A stretch of DNA of 7,983 nt from an uncultured Ruminococcus sp. (GTDB lineage: Bacteria > Bacillota > Clostridia > Oscillospirales > CAG-272). The translations under genes and the position numbers were made by a program. Below the pieces are notes generated by a model, which was not told the origin of the DNA, did no database searches, and saw only the letters and a program-made list of their open reading frames with translations. The stretch covers positions 1 through 7,983 of the forward strand of contig CACZSC010000185.1 of assembly GCA_902783755.1 (NCBI GenBank). The letters are read 5' to 3'. How positions within the stretch are numbered: the stretch's first letter is position 1; each line of letters starts with the position of its first letter. Positions 1 to 7,035 of the stretch are shown here, piece by piece.

Positions 1-499
1 AAGCGGCTTCCATGCCAGATATACCTATCTGGCGGATCAATACCGCATGAACAGCGTTCCGGAGGAACACCGGAAGCATAAAGGCACCTGTAAAGGGGAG
101 TATTGCGACGCCTATACCACATTCAGTCCTCTTCCGGAGGGTGTTTTGTATCCGGGAAAAGAGCTTGCCATCACGGGAACTGTAACCTGCAGCGGTTCGT
201 CACATCCTGTGGGGGTTCACTCCCAGGCGTCGATCCGCTTCATGTGGTCTCCGGACTCGAACAGTTACACTTATTTCTATACGGATGACGATCAATTTAT
301 CATCAGCCCGACGCAGGTTTATACGCAGGAATACGGATCCACCGGATTCTCAAGTTTCAGCGGTGACTATACGGGCGTATTCAAAGCGACTGTCCCCGAA
401 GGCAGCTCCGGTTACAGATCCGATCTTTACATCTGTTTCGCCTGCTGGGTCGGCAATTATCAGATTGCTACCTTCTACCATTACGTATGGGTTGAATAA
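1..499 (+). CDS. C-terminal part of an unrecognised, probably beta-rich protein (5' end outside window)
   Basis: The reading frame is open from base 2 to the TAA at 497-499 and gives 165 residues. An ATG at 47 lies inside it, but 15 codons upstream (SGFHARYTYLADQYR) are also open and there is no clear ribosome binding site before the ATG. I therefore read this as the tail of a longer gene. I do not recognise a family. The visible part is rich in Tyr, Phe, Ser, Thr and Gly and poor in Lys. It has alternating aromatic/polar stretches that suggest beta strands, no transmembrane helix and no LPXTG-type anchor. Five cysteines are visible, including a CKGEYC pair and a CFAC pair. The composition would fit an extracellular or surface beta-sandwich domain, but that is inference. 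Codon use differs from the minus-strand genes: Ile is five ATC, one ATT and no ATA, and Arg has no AGG. It converges on the polC operon and is followed by hairpins. Confidence 0.7.
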   Translation, partial: SGFHARYTYLADQYRMNSVPEEHRKHKGTCKGEYCDAYTTFSPLPEGVLYPGKELAITGTVTCSGSSHPVGVHSQASIRFMWSPDSNSYTYFYTDDDQFIISPTQVYTQEYGSTGFSSFSGDYTGVFKATVPEGSSGYRSDLYICFACWVGNYQIATFYHYVWVE

Positions 500-523
500 A
501 CGGTCAGGCAACAGAACAGGAAA

Positions 524-565
524 AGGCCACGGACGATCCCGTCAGGGAAAGGCCGTGGCCTGTTT
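524..565. terminator. Strong hairpin, probable (bidirectional) terminator after the plus-strand gene
   Basis: The arm AGGCCACGG at 524-532 pairs perfectly with CCGTGGCCT at 553-561. The 20-base loop can itself fold a small TCCC/GGGA stem (537-540 with 545-548). The stem starts 24 bases after the plus-strand stop codon. On the plus strand it is followed by TGTTTGTT, a modest T-rich tail. Read on the minus strand it is followed by TTTTCCTGTTCTGTT, so it could also stop leftward transcription. The long loop is unusual for a simple terminator. The assignment rests on stem and position only. Confidence 0.6.
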
Positions 566-572
566 GTTCCGG

Positions 573-592
573 CACCGGTGTCAGGACCGGTG
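573..592. other. Perfect 7-bp inverted repeat (CACCGGT / ACCGGTG)
   Basis: CACCGGT at 573-579 and ACCGGTG at 586-592 form a perfect 7-bp stem with a 6-base loop (GTCAGG). No T-run follows on either strand, so it is not a convincing terminator by itself. Each arm contains the palindrome ACCGGT, so the site could also be two copies of a palindromic protein-binding motif 12 bases apart. It lies between the two likely terminators of the convergent genes. No function is assigned. Confidence 0.4.
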
Positions 593-593
593 A

Positions 594-623
594 CTCGACG
601 CCGCTCAACGTGTTTTTGTCGAG
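594..623. other. 6-bp inverted repeat with 18-base T-rich loop
   Basis: CTCGAC at 594-599 pairs with GTCGAG at 618-623. The loop is 18 bases and ends in TGTTTTT. The stem is short and the loop long, so stability is doubtful. It is listed because it continues the run of hairpins between 524 and 667. Together with the two neighbouring stems it could form a compound RNA structure, which is inference. Confidence 0.3.
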
Positions 624-626
624 CCG

Positions 627-679
627 ATACAGAAATACCCTCCCGGGATGTAAAAATTCCGAGAGGGCTTTGCTGTTTT
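627..679 (-). terminator. Likely terminator of the minus-strand operon (usable in both directions)
   Basis: The core stem is CCCTC (638-642) with GAGGG (663-667). After one C/A mismatch it continues as CGGGA against TTCCG, with one G-T pair. The loop is A-rich on the plus strand. On the minus strand the stem is followed by TATTTCTGTAT, a weak T-rich tail. It lies about 30 bases beyond the TAA of the last minus-strand gene (698-700), where a terminator is expected. On the plus strand the stem is followed by CTTTGCTGTTTT, so it may also catch readthrough from the convergent plus-strand gene. Confidence 0.6.
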
Positions 680-697
680 GGATTTTGTATTGTTCAG

Positions 698-1165
698 TTA
701 ACCGTGCCAGACAAGGAAAACGTCGCTGAACACCGCCATTATTATCCCCGCGGTGACGACTCCGAGAAAGATCATGGGGATCGCGTTCTTGAGCCTCAGG
801 TCCATCATCGCGGCCACAAGGGCCCCCGTCCAGGCGCCTGTGCCCGGAAGAGGTATGGCCACCAGTATGAAGAGTCCCAGGGCCTCGTATTTGACCAGCA
901 TCTCGCCCTTCTTCTTTCCCCTTTCCTCAAGCTTCTCCGCCAGAGCGCCGAGCTTGGGGCTTTTCTGTTTCATCCATTCGAACAGCTTGCGCACGAACAG
1001 GATTATGAAGGGCACCGGGAGCATGTTCCCGATGATGCTGACTATGAGCACCGGCACCAGGGGGAGCTCCATGGCTCCCACGCCGAAGGGGACTGCCCCC
1101 CTCAGCTCCACTATGGGAAGCACCGACATGCCCAGAACGCAGAGATATTTGACAAAAGTACTCAT
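698..1165 (-). CDS. Small membrane protein of the COG2426 / Sm_multidrug_ex type (putative small multi-drug export protein)
   Basis: This gene encodes a 155-residue, very hydrophobic protein. Two conserved blocks identify the family: PIVELRGAVPFG at residues 17-28 and AIPLPGTGAWTGAL at 103-116. Membrane segments are likely near residues 5-16 plus the following re-entrant-looking block, 34-58, 93-117 and 126-148. A basic, amphipathic cytoplasmic stretch (KQKSPKLGALAEKLEERGKKKG) lies between the second and third. Length is normal for the family. 'Small multi-drug export' is the family's historical name, and I see no direct evidence of drug transport; its layout recalls DedA-like proteins. The ATG at 1163-1165 is supported by AAGGA at 1174-1178, eight bases upstream. 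The gene starts 35 bases after the polC stop on the same strand and shares the polC codon style, so it is probably the last gene of the operon. Confidence 0.85.
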   Translation of the reverse strand: MSTFVKYLCVLGMSVLPIVELRGAVPFGVGAMELPLVPVLIVSIIGNMLPVPFIILFVRKLFEWMKQKSPKLGALAEKLEERGKKKGEMLVKYEALGLFILVAIPLPGTGAWTGALVAAMMDLRLKNAIPMIFLGVVTAGIIMAVFSDVFLVWHG

Positions 1166-1200
1166 ATGATTTTTCCTTGTATAGCTGTGTTTTTCCTGTA

Positions 1201-4200
1201 TCAGAACAGGCTCAGCTGGTTGCTGTCTGCCAGGTTCGACAGGGCTCCCAGGTCCTCCAGGAGCTTAAGCACCTTTTTCGAGATCTTGGTCTTGGTGTAG
1301 AGGTCTTCCTTCGAGTCTATCTCCCCGGACCTCACAGCGTCAGTGACGCTGAAGGCAGCGCCTTCGCCGATGCCGGCGATGCACGCCAGGGGCAGACGGA
1401 TCTTTCCGTCCTCAGGCACGAATTTGACCGCGTCGCTCTTCTTTATATCCACAGGAAGGAAACTGTAGCCCCGCTCGAAATACTCATTCACGAGCATCAT
1501 GGCGTTCTCGATCTCCTCTTCCCTCTTCGTGATGGAACCGTCCCTGTGCTTCCTTCCAAACTCGTCCAGGACGTCCCTCACGTTGTCCCTGCCCTTCATG
1601 ACCATCTCACCGTCGAATCCATCGGGGGCGGCCGAGAAGTACGCGGCGTAGAACGCCACCGGGTAATATATTTTATACCACATAAGCCGTATCGCGTCAA
1701 TAACGTATGCGGCGGCGTGGGCCTTCGGGAACATGTACCTGATCTTCTGAAGGGAATCTATGTACCATTCCGGCACATTGTGATCCCGCATGGCCTGCTG
1801 CATGTCCTCGGGTATGACCTTTCCCTTCTTGTTCTTTCTCACGAACTCCATGATCTTGAAGGAAAGGCTCTTGTCCATGCCGTATTTGTGGATCAGGGTC
1901 ATCATGATGTCGTCGCGGCACCCGATGACGTCCGAAATGGTGCAGATCCCGCTCTTTATGAGCTCGTCCGCGTTGCCCAGCCAGCAGCCGGTGCCGTGGG
2001 TGAGTCCGGATATCTGCAGAAGGTCCGTGAAGTTCTTGGGCCTTGCCGACATCAGCACGCCCCGGATGAACCTGGTGCCCATCTCGGGAAGTCCCAGGGT
2101 CCCGGTGTCGCTGTTGATCTGCTGGGGCGTGACTCCTATGGTGTCCGTGGTGGTGAAGCTCCTGTAGACCTTGGGGTCAGACAGGGGGACATCCGTCACA
2201 AGGACCCCGGAATACTCCTCCAGCCTCTTGTATTTGGTCGGTATATCGTGTCCCAGTATGTCCAGCTTCAGTATCGTGTCATGGAGATACTTGAACTCGA
2301 AGTGGGTGGTCTTTATGTCCGAACTCGTGTCGTCAGCCGGGTGCTGTATGGGGCAGAAATCGTATATCTCATACTCCCTGGGCACCACTATGATGCCTCC
2401 CGGGTGCTGGCCCGTGGTGCGCTTGACTCCCAGGCATCCCTGGACCAGTCTCTCCACCTCCGCGCGGTTGACGCTGGCTTTTTTCTCTTCGAGATAGTGC
2501 TGCACGAAGCCGAAAGCCGTCTTGTCCGCAAGGGTGCCGATGGTGCCGGCCTTGAAAGCCTTGCCTTCAAACAGTTCCTCGGTATACTTATGGGCATCGG
2601 CCTGTACGTCTCCCGAGAAGTTCAGGTCTATGTCCGGGGTCTTGTCCCCGTTGAATCCCAGGAAGGTCTCGAAGGGTATGTCGTGCCCGTCACGGTCGAG
2701 ATCCGCTCCGCATTCGGGGCACTTCATGGGAGGCAGGTCGAAGCCTGATCCGTATTCCCCGCCCTCGAAGAACCTGCTCCACTTGCACTTCGGGCACCTG
2801 TAGTGGGGCGGCAGGGGGTTGACTCTCGTGATGCCTGCCATGGTGGCAACGAAGGACGATCCCACTGAGCCGCGGGACCCCACCTGGTATCCCTTGCTCT
2901 CGCTGTTCTCCACCAGTCTTCTCGCTATTATGTACATGATGGCGAAGCCGTTCGATATGATGGCGTCGAGCTCCCGCTTGAGCCTTGACGCCACAACCTC
3001 CGGCAGCGGATCCCCGTACATCTCCCGGGCCAGCTTGTTGCAGCTTTCGGTCAGCTCCTCCTCGGCGCCGTCGATGTGGGGCGGATAGTTGCCTCTCGGT
3101 ATGGGCCTTACGCGCCCGATCATGTCCGCGATCCTGTTGGGGTTCTCTATGACTACCTCCCGGGCCTTCTCCTCGGTCAGGTACGGGAACTCCTTCAGCA
3201 TCTCGTCGGTGGTCCTGAAGTAGAACTTGGTGGGCCTGTCGGCGTCGGGCATCTTGATGCCCATCTGGATTATGCGCCTGAAGATCTCGTCTTCCGGATT
3301 CATGTAGTGCACGTCGCAGGTGGCGCACACCGGCTTGCCCAGCTCCTCTCCCAGGGCGATGATCTTTTCATTGATCTGTATGAGGTCCTGTTCACTGCTC
3401 ACCTTGCTCTCGGCGACAAGGAACTCGTTGTTGCACAGGGGCTGGATCTCTAGATAGTCGTAGAAGGAAGCGATCTTCTTCAGATCCTCTTCGGACTTCC
3501 CCTCCATGATCGCGCTGTAGAGCTCTCCGGCCTGGCAGGCCGAGCCTATGATCAGGCCTTCCCTCCGCTCCTCAAGCAGGGTGCGGGGGATCCTGGGATG
3601 CCTGTAATAGTATTTCAGGTTGGAGTCGGATACGAGCCGGTACAGGTTCTTCAGTCCGGTCTTGTCCCGGCACAGTATCACCATGTGGTACGGCTTTATC
3701 TTTTTCGGGTCCGCGTGCTCCGCCATCTCAAGCAGCAGCCTGGATACCGCGGGGATCCCCTGTTCCTTCAGGGTCTCCACCATCTTCCCGAAGATCTGCG
3801 CCAGCATCTCGGCGTCGTCGGAGGCCCTGTGGTGATTGAACTCCTCAAGGCCGTAGTGCTTCTGCAGGTCGTCCAGCCTGTGCTTCGGCAGGTCCGGGTT
3901 CACGTATCTGGACATGGCCAGGGTATCGAGATAGGGGCTCGTGAACTTTATCCCCTGCTCCTCGCAGGCCTTCCTTATGAATCCCGTATCGAAGGCAGCG
4001 TTGTGGGCCACCAGCATGCGGTCCCCAACGAAGCTGAGGAATTCCGGAAGCGCCTCCCTTATTGTCGGCGCGTCCTTCACCATCTCGTCCGTGATACCTG
4101 TGACCTTCACCACTTCCTCGGGGATCGGGATCTCGGGGTTCACCAGGGTGTTGAACCTTTCGAGGACCTCACCGTTCTTCCAGATCACGCAGCCCAGCTC

Positions 4201-5886
4201 CGTTATCCTGTTGCTGATGGCGGAAAGGCCCGTGGTCTCTATGTCGAAGACGGCGAACTCGTCGTCGAAGGATATGTCCTCCCTGTCTTCCGTATTGAAC
4301 GCGGCCCTGGCGGTGTCGTCCACGTAGTACGCCTCGATGCCGTATATGACCTTGAATTCGTTCTCGCCCCGCTCCTTCAGGAGCCTGACGTTCTCCGCGG
4401 ACAGGGACGATCTCTCAAGGATCCTTCCGGTATCCTCTCCACGGCGCAGCAGCTCGTATACCGCCACCGCCTCGTCGTCCTTCTCCCCGGCCCTGCACTT
4501 TTCGATGTATCTGTATATGGCTTCGTCCGTCATGAGCTCAAACTTGCCGGGATTGACCTTTGACGGCGGATCCCCGAAGGAATCCAGGAGCTTCGAAAGG
4601 GCCTTCTCGTTGATCTCGTCGGCCGTCAGCATGGCCACTGGATAGCTCTGGAGGTTTCCGTGGTCAGTGATGGCCACGGCCCTGTGGCCCCATCTGCTGG
4701 CGGTCTTCACCGCCTCGTCGGCCTTCGTAAGGGCGTCCATGGCGGACATGTTGGTGTGGAGATGGAGCTCCACGCGCTTCTCGGGGCTCGTGTCCTTCCG
4801 GCCCACTTCCCTTATCTTCATGACGTCCCTGTACCTTATGTACGGGTCCCTGTCGAACTCGTCGGTCTTCACATAGCCCCGGACGGCGTAGCAGGAGCCG
4901 GGCTGCAGCACACACTCGGGCTCCACGTCCCCCTTCATCTCGGCGGAATCCTTTATGAACACCGAGGACTCGCTGTCCGTCACCGCTATGGTGAACATGA
5001 CCCGGTTCCCCTGCCGGGTGGTCCTGGAATCCACCTTGAACACCTTGCAGAGCACGGTGACGTTCTTCATATCGGATCTTATGGAGCTCAGGGGCGTCAC
5101 CTCCCCGATCTCGAACAGGGATCCGGCTATGAGCTCAGGCTCGCTGACGTCGAAGGTCATGAGCCCGCTCCTGTATACGTCCCCGTCCCTCTCGGGTGCC
5201 TTTATGTCGCCTGACACGAGGGAGCTGACATGGGGGAGCTTCGGCTTCGCGGCCTCTTCCTCCTCTTTTTTCTTCTTCTCCTCCGCGGCCTTCTGCTCGT
5301 CGATGGTCCTCTGGCGCTGGGCATTGAGGAATCCCCGGTTCATCTCGAGATCCAGCCGGCTCTGTCTTTCCTCATACCGCCTGTTGAATTCCTCGGAGTC
5401 CACGGATTCCCGGATTATGAGGGTCTTGTCCAGCCCGAACTCGCTCTTTATGATGCTCTCGGCGATCTTGGTGCTCTTGCCGAGGAACTCTATGCCCCTG
5501 ACGCTGAAGGGGATCTCCACCGTGACGGTGTCCCCCTCCTCCGAGGCGCTGTATTCCGCAAGGAATCCGTCGGATATCACTCCGATATACGACAGTTCCC
5601 TGAATATCTGCCTGAGGTACGAAAGGGAGAACAGTTCCGGGGGATATGAGGGCAGCAGTCTCGCCACGCTGAGGAAATAGGTCTCCCTGAGCTTCGCCTC
5701 CAGCCCGTACAGGTCCGCCTTGTCGGCAAGGTACGGGAGCCTGAACCGGACCTCTATGATCCTGTTCACCGCGTCCCTTTTCGTTATGACCGCGTTTTCG
5801 GCATCGCGGAAAAGGCCGGTCTCCTTTTCACTGAGTCTCCCGGCCGCCTTTTCGAATATCTGAAGCAGGTTCCTGTTGTTTTCCAT
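1201..5886 (-). CDS. polC: DNA polymerase III alpha subunit, PolC type (with built-in 3'-5' exonuclease)
   Basis: This is the replicative DNA polymerase of low-GC Gram-positive type, a 1561-residue intact frame. Domains in order: N-terminal region 1-195; a charged K/E linker about 197-215; OB fold about 265-360; first part of PHP with HLHT (375-378) and TDHG (407-410); DEDDh exonuclease 543-700 with D548, E550, D633, H686 and D691; remainder of PHP and polymerase core; a four-cysteine zinc site (C1031, C1034, C1056, C1059); polymerase catalytic Asp D1085 and D1087 in PDIDLNF and D1209 in LKLDILGHD; and a C-terminal beta-clamp motif QLSLF (1557-1561). Exonuclease inserted in PHP plus the zinc site separates PolC from DnaE. 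It is longer than the roughly 1440-residue Bacillus protein. The excess lies before the exonuclease, chiefly an insert near residues 421-509. The ATG at 5886 has GAGAGGA at 5898-5904, about 11 bases away, a rather long spacing. It follows ispG by 65 bases. Confidence 0.97.
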   Translation of the reverse strand: MENNRNLLQIFEKAAGRLSEKETGLFRDAENAVITKRDAVNRIIEVRFRLPYLADKADLYGLEAKLRETYFLSVARLLPSYPPELFSLSYLRQIFRELSYIGVISDGFLAEYSASEEGDTVTVEIPFSVRGIEFLGKSTKIAESIIKSEFGLDKTLIIRESVDSEEFNRRYEERQSRLDLEMNRGFLNAQRQRTIDEQKAAEEKKKKEEEEAAKPKLPHVSSLVSGDIKAPERDGDVYRSGLMTFDVSEPELIAGSLFEIGEVTPLSSIRSDMKNVTVLCKVFKVDSRTTRQGNRVMFTIAVTDSESSVFIKDSAEMKGDVEPECVLQPGSCYAVRGYVKTDEFDRDPYIRYRDVMKIREVGRKDTSPEKRVELHLHTNMSAMDALTKADEAVKTASRWGHRAVAITDHGNLQSYPVAMLTADEINEKALSKLLDSFGDPPSKVNPGKFELMTDEAIYRYIEKCRAGEKDDEAVAVYELLRRGEDTGRILERSSLSAENVRLLKERGENEFKVIYGIEAYYVDDTARAAFNTEDREDISFDDEFAVFDIETTGLSAISNRITELGCVIWKNGEVLERFNTLVNPEIPIPEEVVKVTGITDEMVKDAPTIREALPEFLSFVGDRMLVAHNAAFDTGFIRKACEEQGIKFTSPYLDTLAMSRYVNPDLPKHRLDDLQKHYGLEEFNHHRASDDAEMLAQIFGKMVETLKEQGIPAVSRLLLEMAEHADPKKIKPYHMVILCRDKTGLKNLYRLVSDSNLKYYYRHPRIPRTLLEERREGLIIGSACQAGELYSAIMEGKSEEDLKKIASFYDYLEIQPLCNNEFLVAESKVSSEQDLIQINEKIIALGEELGKPVCATCDVHYMNPEDEIFRRIIQMGIKMPDADRPTKFYFRTTDEMLKEFPYLTEEKAREVVIENPNRIADMIGRVRPIPRGNYPPHIDGAEEELTESCNKLAREMYGDPLPEVVASRLKRELDAIISNGFAIMYIIARRLVENSESKGYQVGSRGSVGSSFVATMAGITRVNPLPPHYRCPKCKWSRFFEGGEYGSGFDLPPMKCPECGADLDRDGHDIPFETFLGFNGDKTPDIDLNFSGDVQADAHKYTEELFEGKAFKAGTIGTLADKTAFGFVQHYLEEKKASVNRAEVERLVQGCLGVKRTTGQHPGGIIVVPREYEIYDFCPIQHPADDTSSDIKTTHFEFKYLHDTILKLDILGHDIPTKYKRLEEYSGVLVTDVPLSDPKVYRSFTTTDTIGVTPQQINSDTGTLGLPEMGTRFIRGVLMSARPKNFTDLLQISGLTHGTGCWLGNADELIKSGICTISDVIGCRDDIMMTLIHKYGMDKSLSFKIMEFVRKNKKGKVIPEDMQQAMRDHNVPEWYIDSLQKIRYMFPKAHAAAYVIDAIRLMWYKIYYPVAFYAAYFSAAPDGFDGEMVMKGRDNVRDVLDEFGRKHRDGSITKREEEIENAMMLVNEYFERGYSFLPVDIKKSDAVKFVPEDGKIRLPLACIAGIGEGAAFSVTDAVRSGEIDSKEDLYTKTKISKKVLKLLEDLGALSNLADSNQLSLF

Positions 5887-5918
5887 CGCTTGATCCGTCC
5901 TCTCAGAGTTTTGTAGGG

Positions 5919-5924
5919 ATTATA
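5919..5924 (-). promoter_or_regulatory. Candidate -10 box (TATAAT) upstream of polC
   Basis: The minus strand reads a perfect TATAAT here, inside the 65-base ispG/polC gap and 32 bases before the polC ATG. No good -35 element is found 16-18 bases upstream: the hexamers there are GTTTCC and CGTTTC, and there is no extended TGn before the box. It could be a weak internal promoter giving polC extra or separate expression, or it could be chance. Transcription from it would start roughly 20-25 bases before the ATG, leaving just enough room for the GAGAGGA ribosome binding site. Confidence 0.3.
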
Positions 5925-5935
5925 CGGCAGGCTGT

Positions 5936-5951
5936 GTACCGGAAACGGTAC
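5936..5951. other. Perfect 6-bp hairpin directly after the ispG stop
   Basis: GTACCG (5936-5941) and CGGTAC (5946-5951) enclose a 4-base loop. On the minus-strand transcript it reads GTACCG-TTTC-CGGTAC and begins at the base next to the ispG TAG (5952-5954). No T-run follows it on the minus strand, so it is not an ordinary terminator. It could protect the 3' end of a processed rseP-ispG message, or overlap the region upstream of the candidate polC promoter. Either role is inference. Confidence 0.4.
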
Positions 5952-7025
5952 CTAGTCTCCGATCCTCTCTCTGAGCTTCAGGATCAGGTACGGCACCGCT
6001 TCCTCTTCGGTGAGTTTCCTTTTCGCTTCCCCGTCCTCGAAATACGAGAAGCACCCGTCTCCCCCGGCGATGCCGAAGTCGGCTTCATGGGCTTCCCCTA
6101 TCCCGTTCACCACGCAGCCCATGACGGCCACCTTGACGGTCTTTCCTTTAGTGTCTATGAGGTCGGCCTGCTCCCTGAAGCGCTTCTGCACCGAGAACAG
6201 GTCCACTTTCGTCCTTCCGCAGGTGGGGCATGAGATTATCTCCACCCCGCCCTTCGTATCAAGGCCGAAGGCTCTCAGGATCTCCCTTCCCGCCCTGACC
6301 TCGTCCACCGGGTCCGCGGTCAGCGACACCCTGATGGTATCGCCTATGCCGTCGTTCAGCAGCGAGCCTATGCCTATGGCGTTCCTCACGAGGCCCGTGT
6401 ATCCGTCCCCGGCCTCGGTGACTCCGATGTGGAGGGGATAGTCGGACATCTTCGACACGATCCTCGCCGCCTGTATGCTCTCCGCCACCGAAGACGATTT
6501 CATGGAGATGACTATGTCGGAGAACCCGCAGTCCTCAAGCATCGACGCCTCAAGGAGAGCGGATTCGGCTATGGCCTCGGCGCAGGGCTTCCCGTACTTT
6601 TCAAGCAGGGACCTGTGGAGGGATCCGCCGTTCACTCCTATCCTTATGGGCACTCCGGCGGCCTTGCAGCATTCGGCCACTTCCCTGACCTTCCAGCTGT
6701 CACCGATGTTGCCGGGATTGATCCTTATCTTGTCGGCCCCGGCCTCCACGGCCCTGAGGGCTATCCTGTAGTCAAAGTGTATGTCGGCCACCAGGGGCAG
6801 CTTCACGCCGTGCTCCCTGGCATATCCGAAAACGCCCGTGCTCTCCTCAGTGGGCGCGGAGATCCGGGCTATGTCGCACCCCGCCTTCTCCAGGGCCAGC
6901 AGCTGGCTGACGGTCCCTTCGAAGTCCTCGGGGGCGCGGTTCGTCATGGACTGGACCAGCACCGGGGATCCTCCCCCGATGACTGCGTCTCCTATCCTTA
7001 TCTTCTTAGTTATCTTTCTTTCCAT
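5952..7025 (-). CDS. ispG: 4-hydroxy-3-methylbut-2-enyl diphosphate synthase (IspG/GcpE)
   Basis: This gene encodes a 357-residue enzyme of the MEP isoprenoid pathway. It is an iron-sulfur protein that reductively converts cyclic MEcPP to HMBPP in the cytoplasm. Diagnostic blocks from the chosen start are the N-terminal IGGGSPVLVQSMTN, the TIM-barrel motif KIRINPGNIG, and the C-terminal 4Fe-4S domain with SCPTCGR (C266, C269) and MGCVVNGIGE (C304, E311). These positions nearly match the E. coli cysteines at 270, 273 and 305. Length is that of the short bacterial two-domain form, with no large insert. I chose the ATG at 7023-7025 because GAGGTG (7030-7035) sits four bases upstream and because MERKITKKIRIGD is a typical IspG start. 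An in-frame ATG at 7035-7037 would add MRCS and overlap the protease stop as ATGA. Translational coupling to the protease gene is likely. Ile ATA and Arg AGG codons are frequent. Confidence 0.96.
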   Translation of the reverse strand: MERKITKKIRIGDAVIGGGSPVLVQSMTNRAPEDFEGTVSQLLALEKAGCDIARISAPTEESTGVFGYAREHGVKLPLVADIHFDYRIALRAVEAGADKIRINPGNIGDSWKVREVAECCKAAGVPIRIGVNGGSLHRSLLEKYGKPCAEAIAESALLEASMLEDCGFSDIVISMKSSSVAESIQAARIVSKMSDYPLHIGVTEAGDGYTGLVRNAIGIGSLLNDGIGDTIRVSLTADPVDEVRAGREILRAFGLDTKGGVEIISCPTCGRTKVDLFSVQKRFREQADLIDTKGKTVKVAVMGCVVNGIGEAHEADFGIAGGDGCFSYFEDGEAKRKLTEEEAVPYLILKLRERIGD

Positions 7026-7029
7026 GCTA

Positions 7030-7035
7030 CACCTC
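7030..7035 (-). promoter_or_regulatory. Ribosome binding site that decides the ispG start
   Basis: On the minus strand GAGGTG lies four bases before the ATG at 7025 and overlaps the TGA of the protease gene (7034-7036). The alternative upstream ATG at 7037 shares bases with this motif and has no comparable site at normal spacing (the nearest purine run, GAAGGA, is about 20 bases away). This favours the shorter IspG and suggests coupled translation. Confidence 0.65.

Noticed and set aside
47..499. ATG at 47 as the true start of a complete 150-residue plus-strand gene
   Set aside because: The frame remains open upstream to the window edge, no convincing RBS precedes the ATG, and no signal peptide follows it. 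A partial gene is more likely.
578..1300. Plus-strand frame of 240 codons over the convergent gap and the small membrane protein
   Set aside because: It reads through the terminator hairpins, antisense to the COG2426-type gene and the polC 3' end. Its translation is low-complexity His/Arg/Asp-rich, with no RBS.
1177..2748. Long plus-strand open frame of 523 codons opposite polC
   Set aside because: It lies wholly antisense to polC, whose catalytic motifs are intact. The translation is rich in His, Val, Leu, Gly and Arg, as expected of a complementary frame in GC-rich DNA, and no family is recognisable.
2690..3328. Minus-strand frame of 212 codons inside polC in another frame
   Set aside because: It is a same-strand, out-of-frame shadow of polC. 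The product is Arg/His-rich without known motifs, and the polC frame is continuous here, so there is no frameshift.
5217..5300. A/G-rich tract in polC (K/E linker, residues about 197-215) considered as a repeat or slippage site
   Set aside because: It encodes a charged inter-domain linker, as PolC proteins commonly have before the OB fold. The frame is open on both sides, and no perfect tandem unit is seen.
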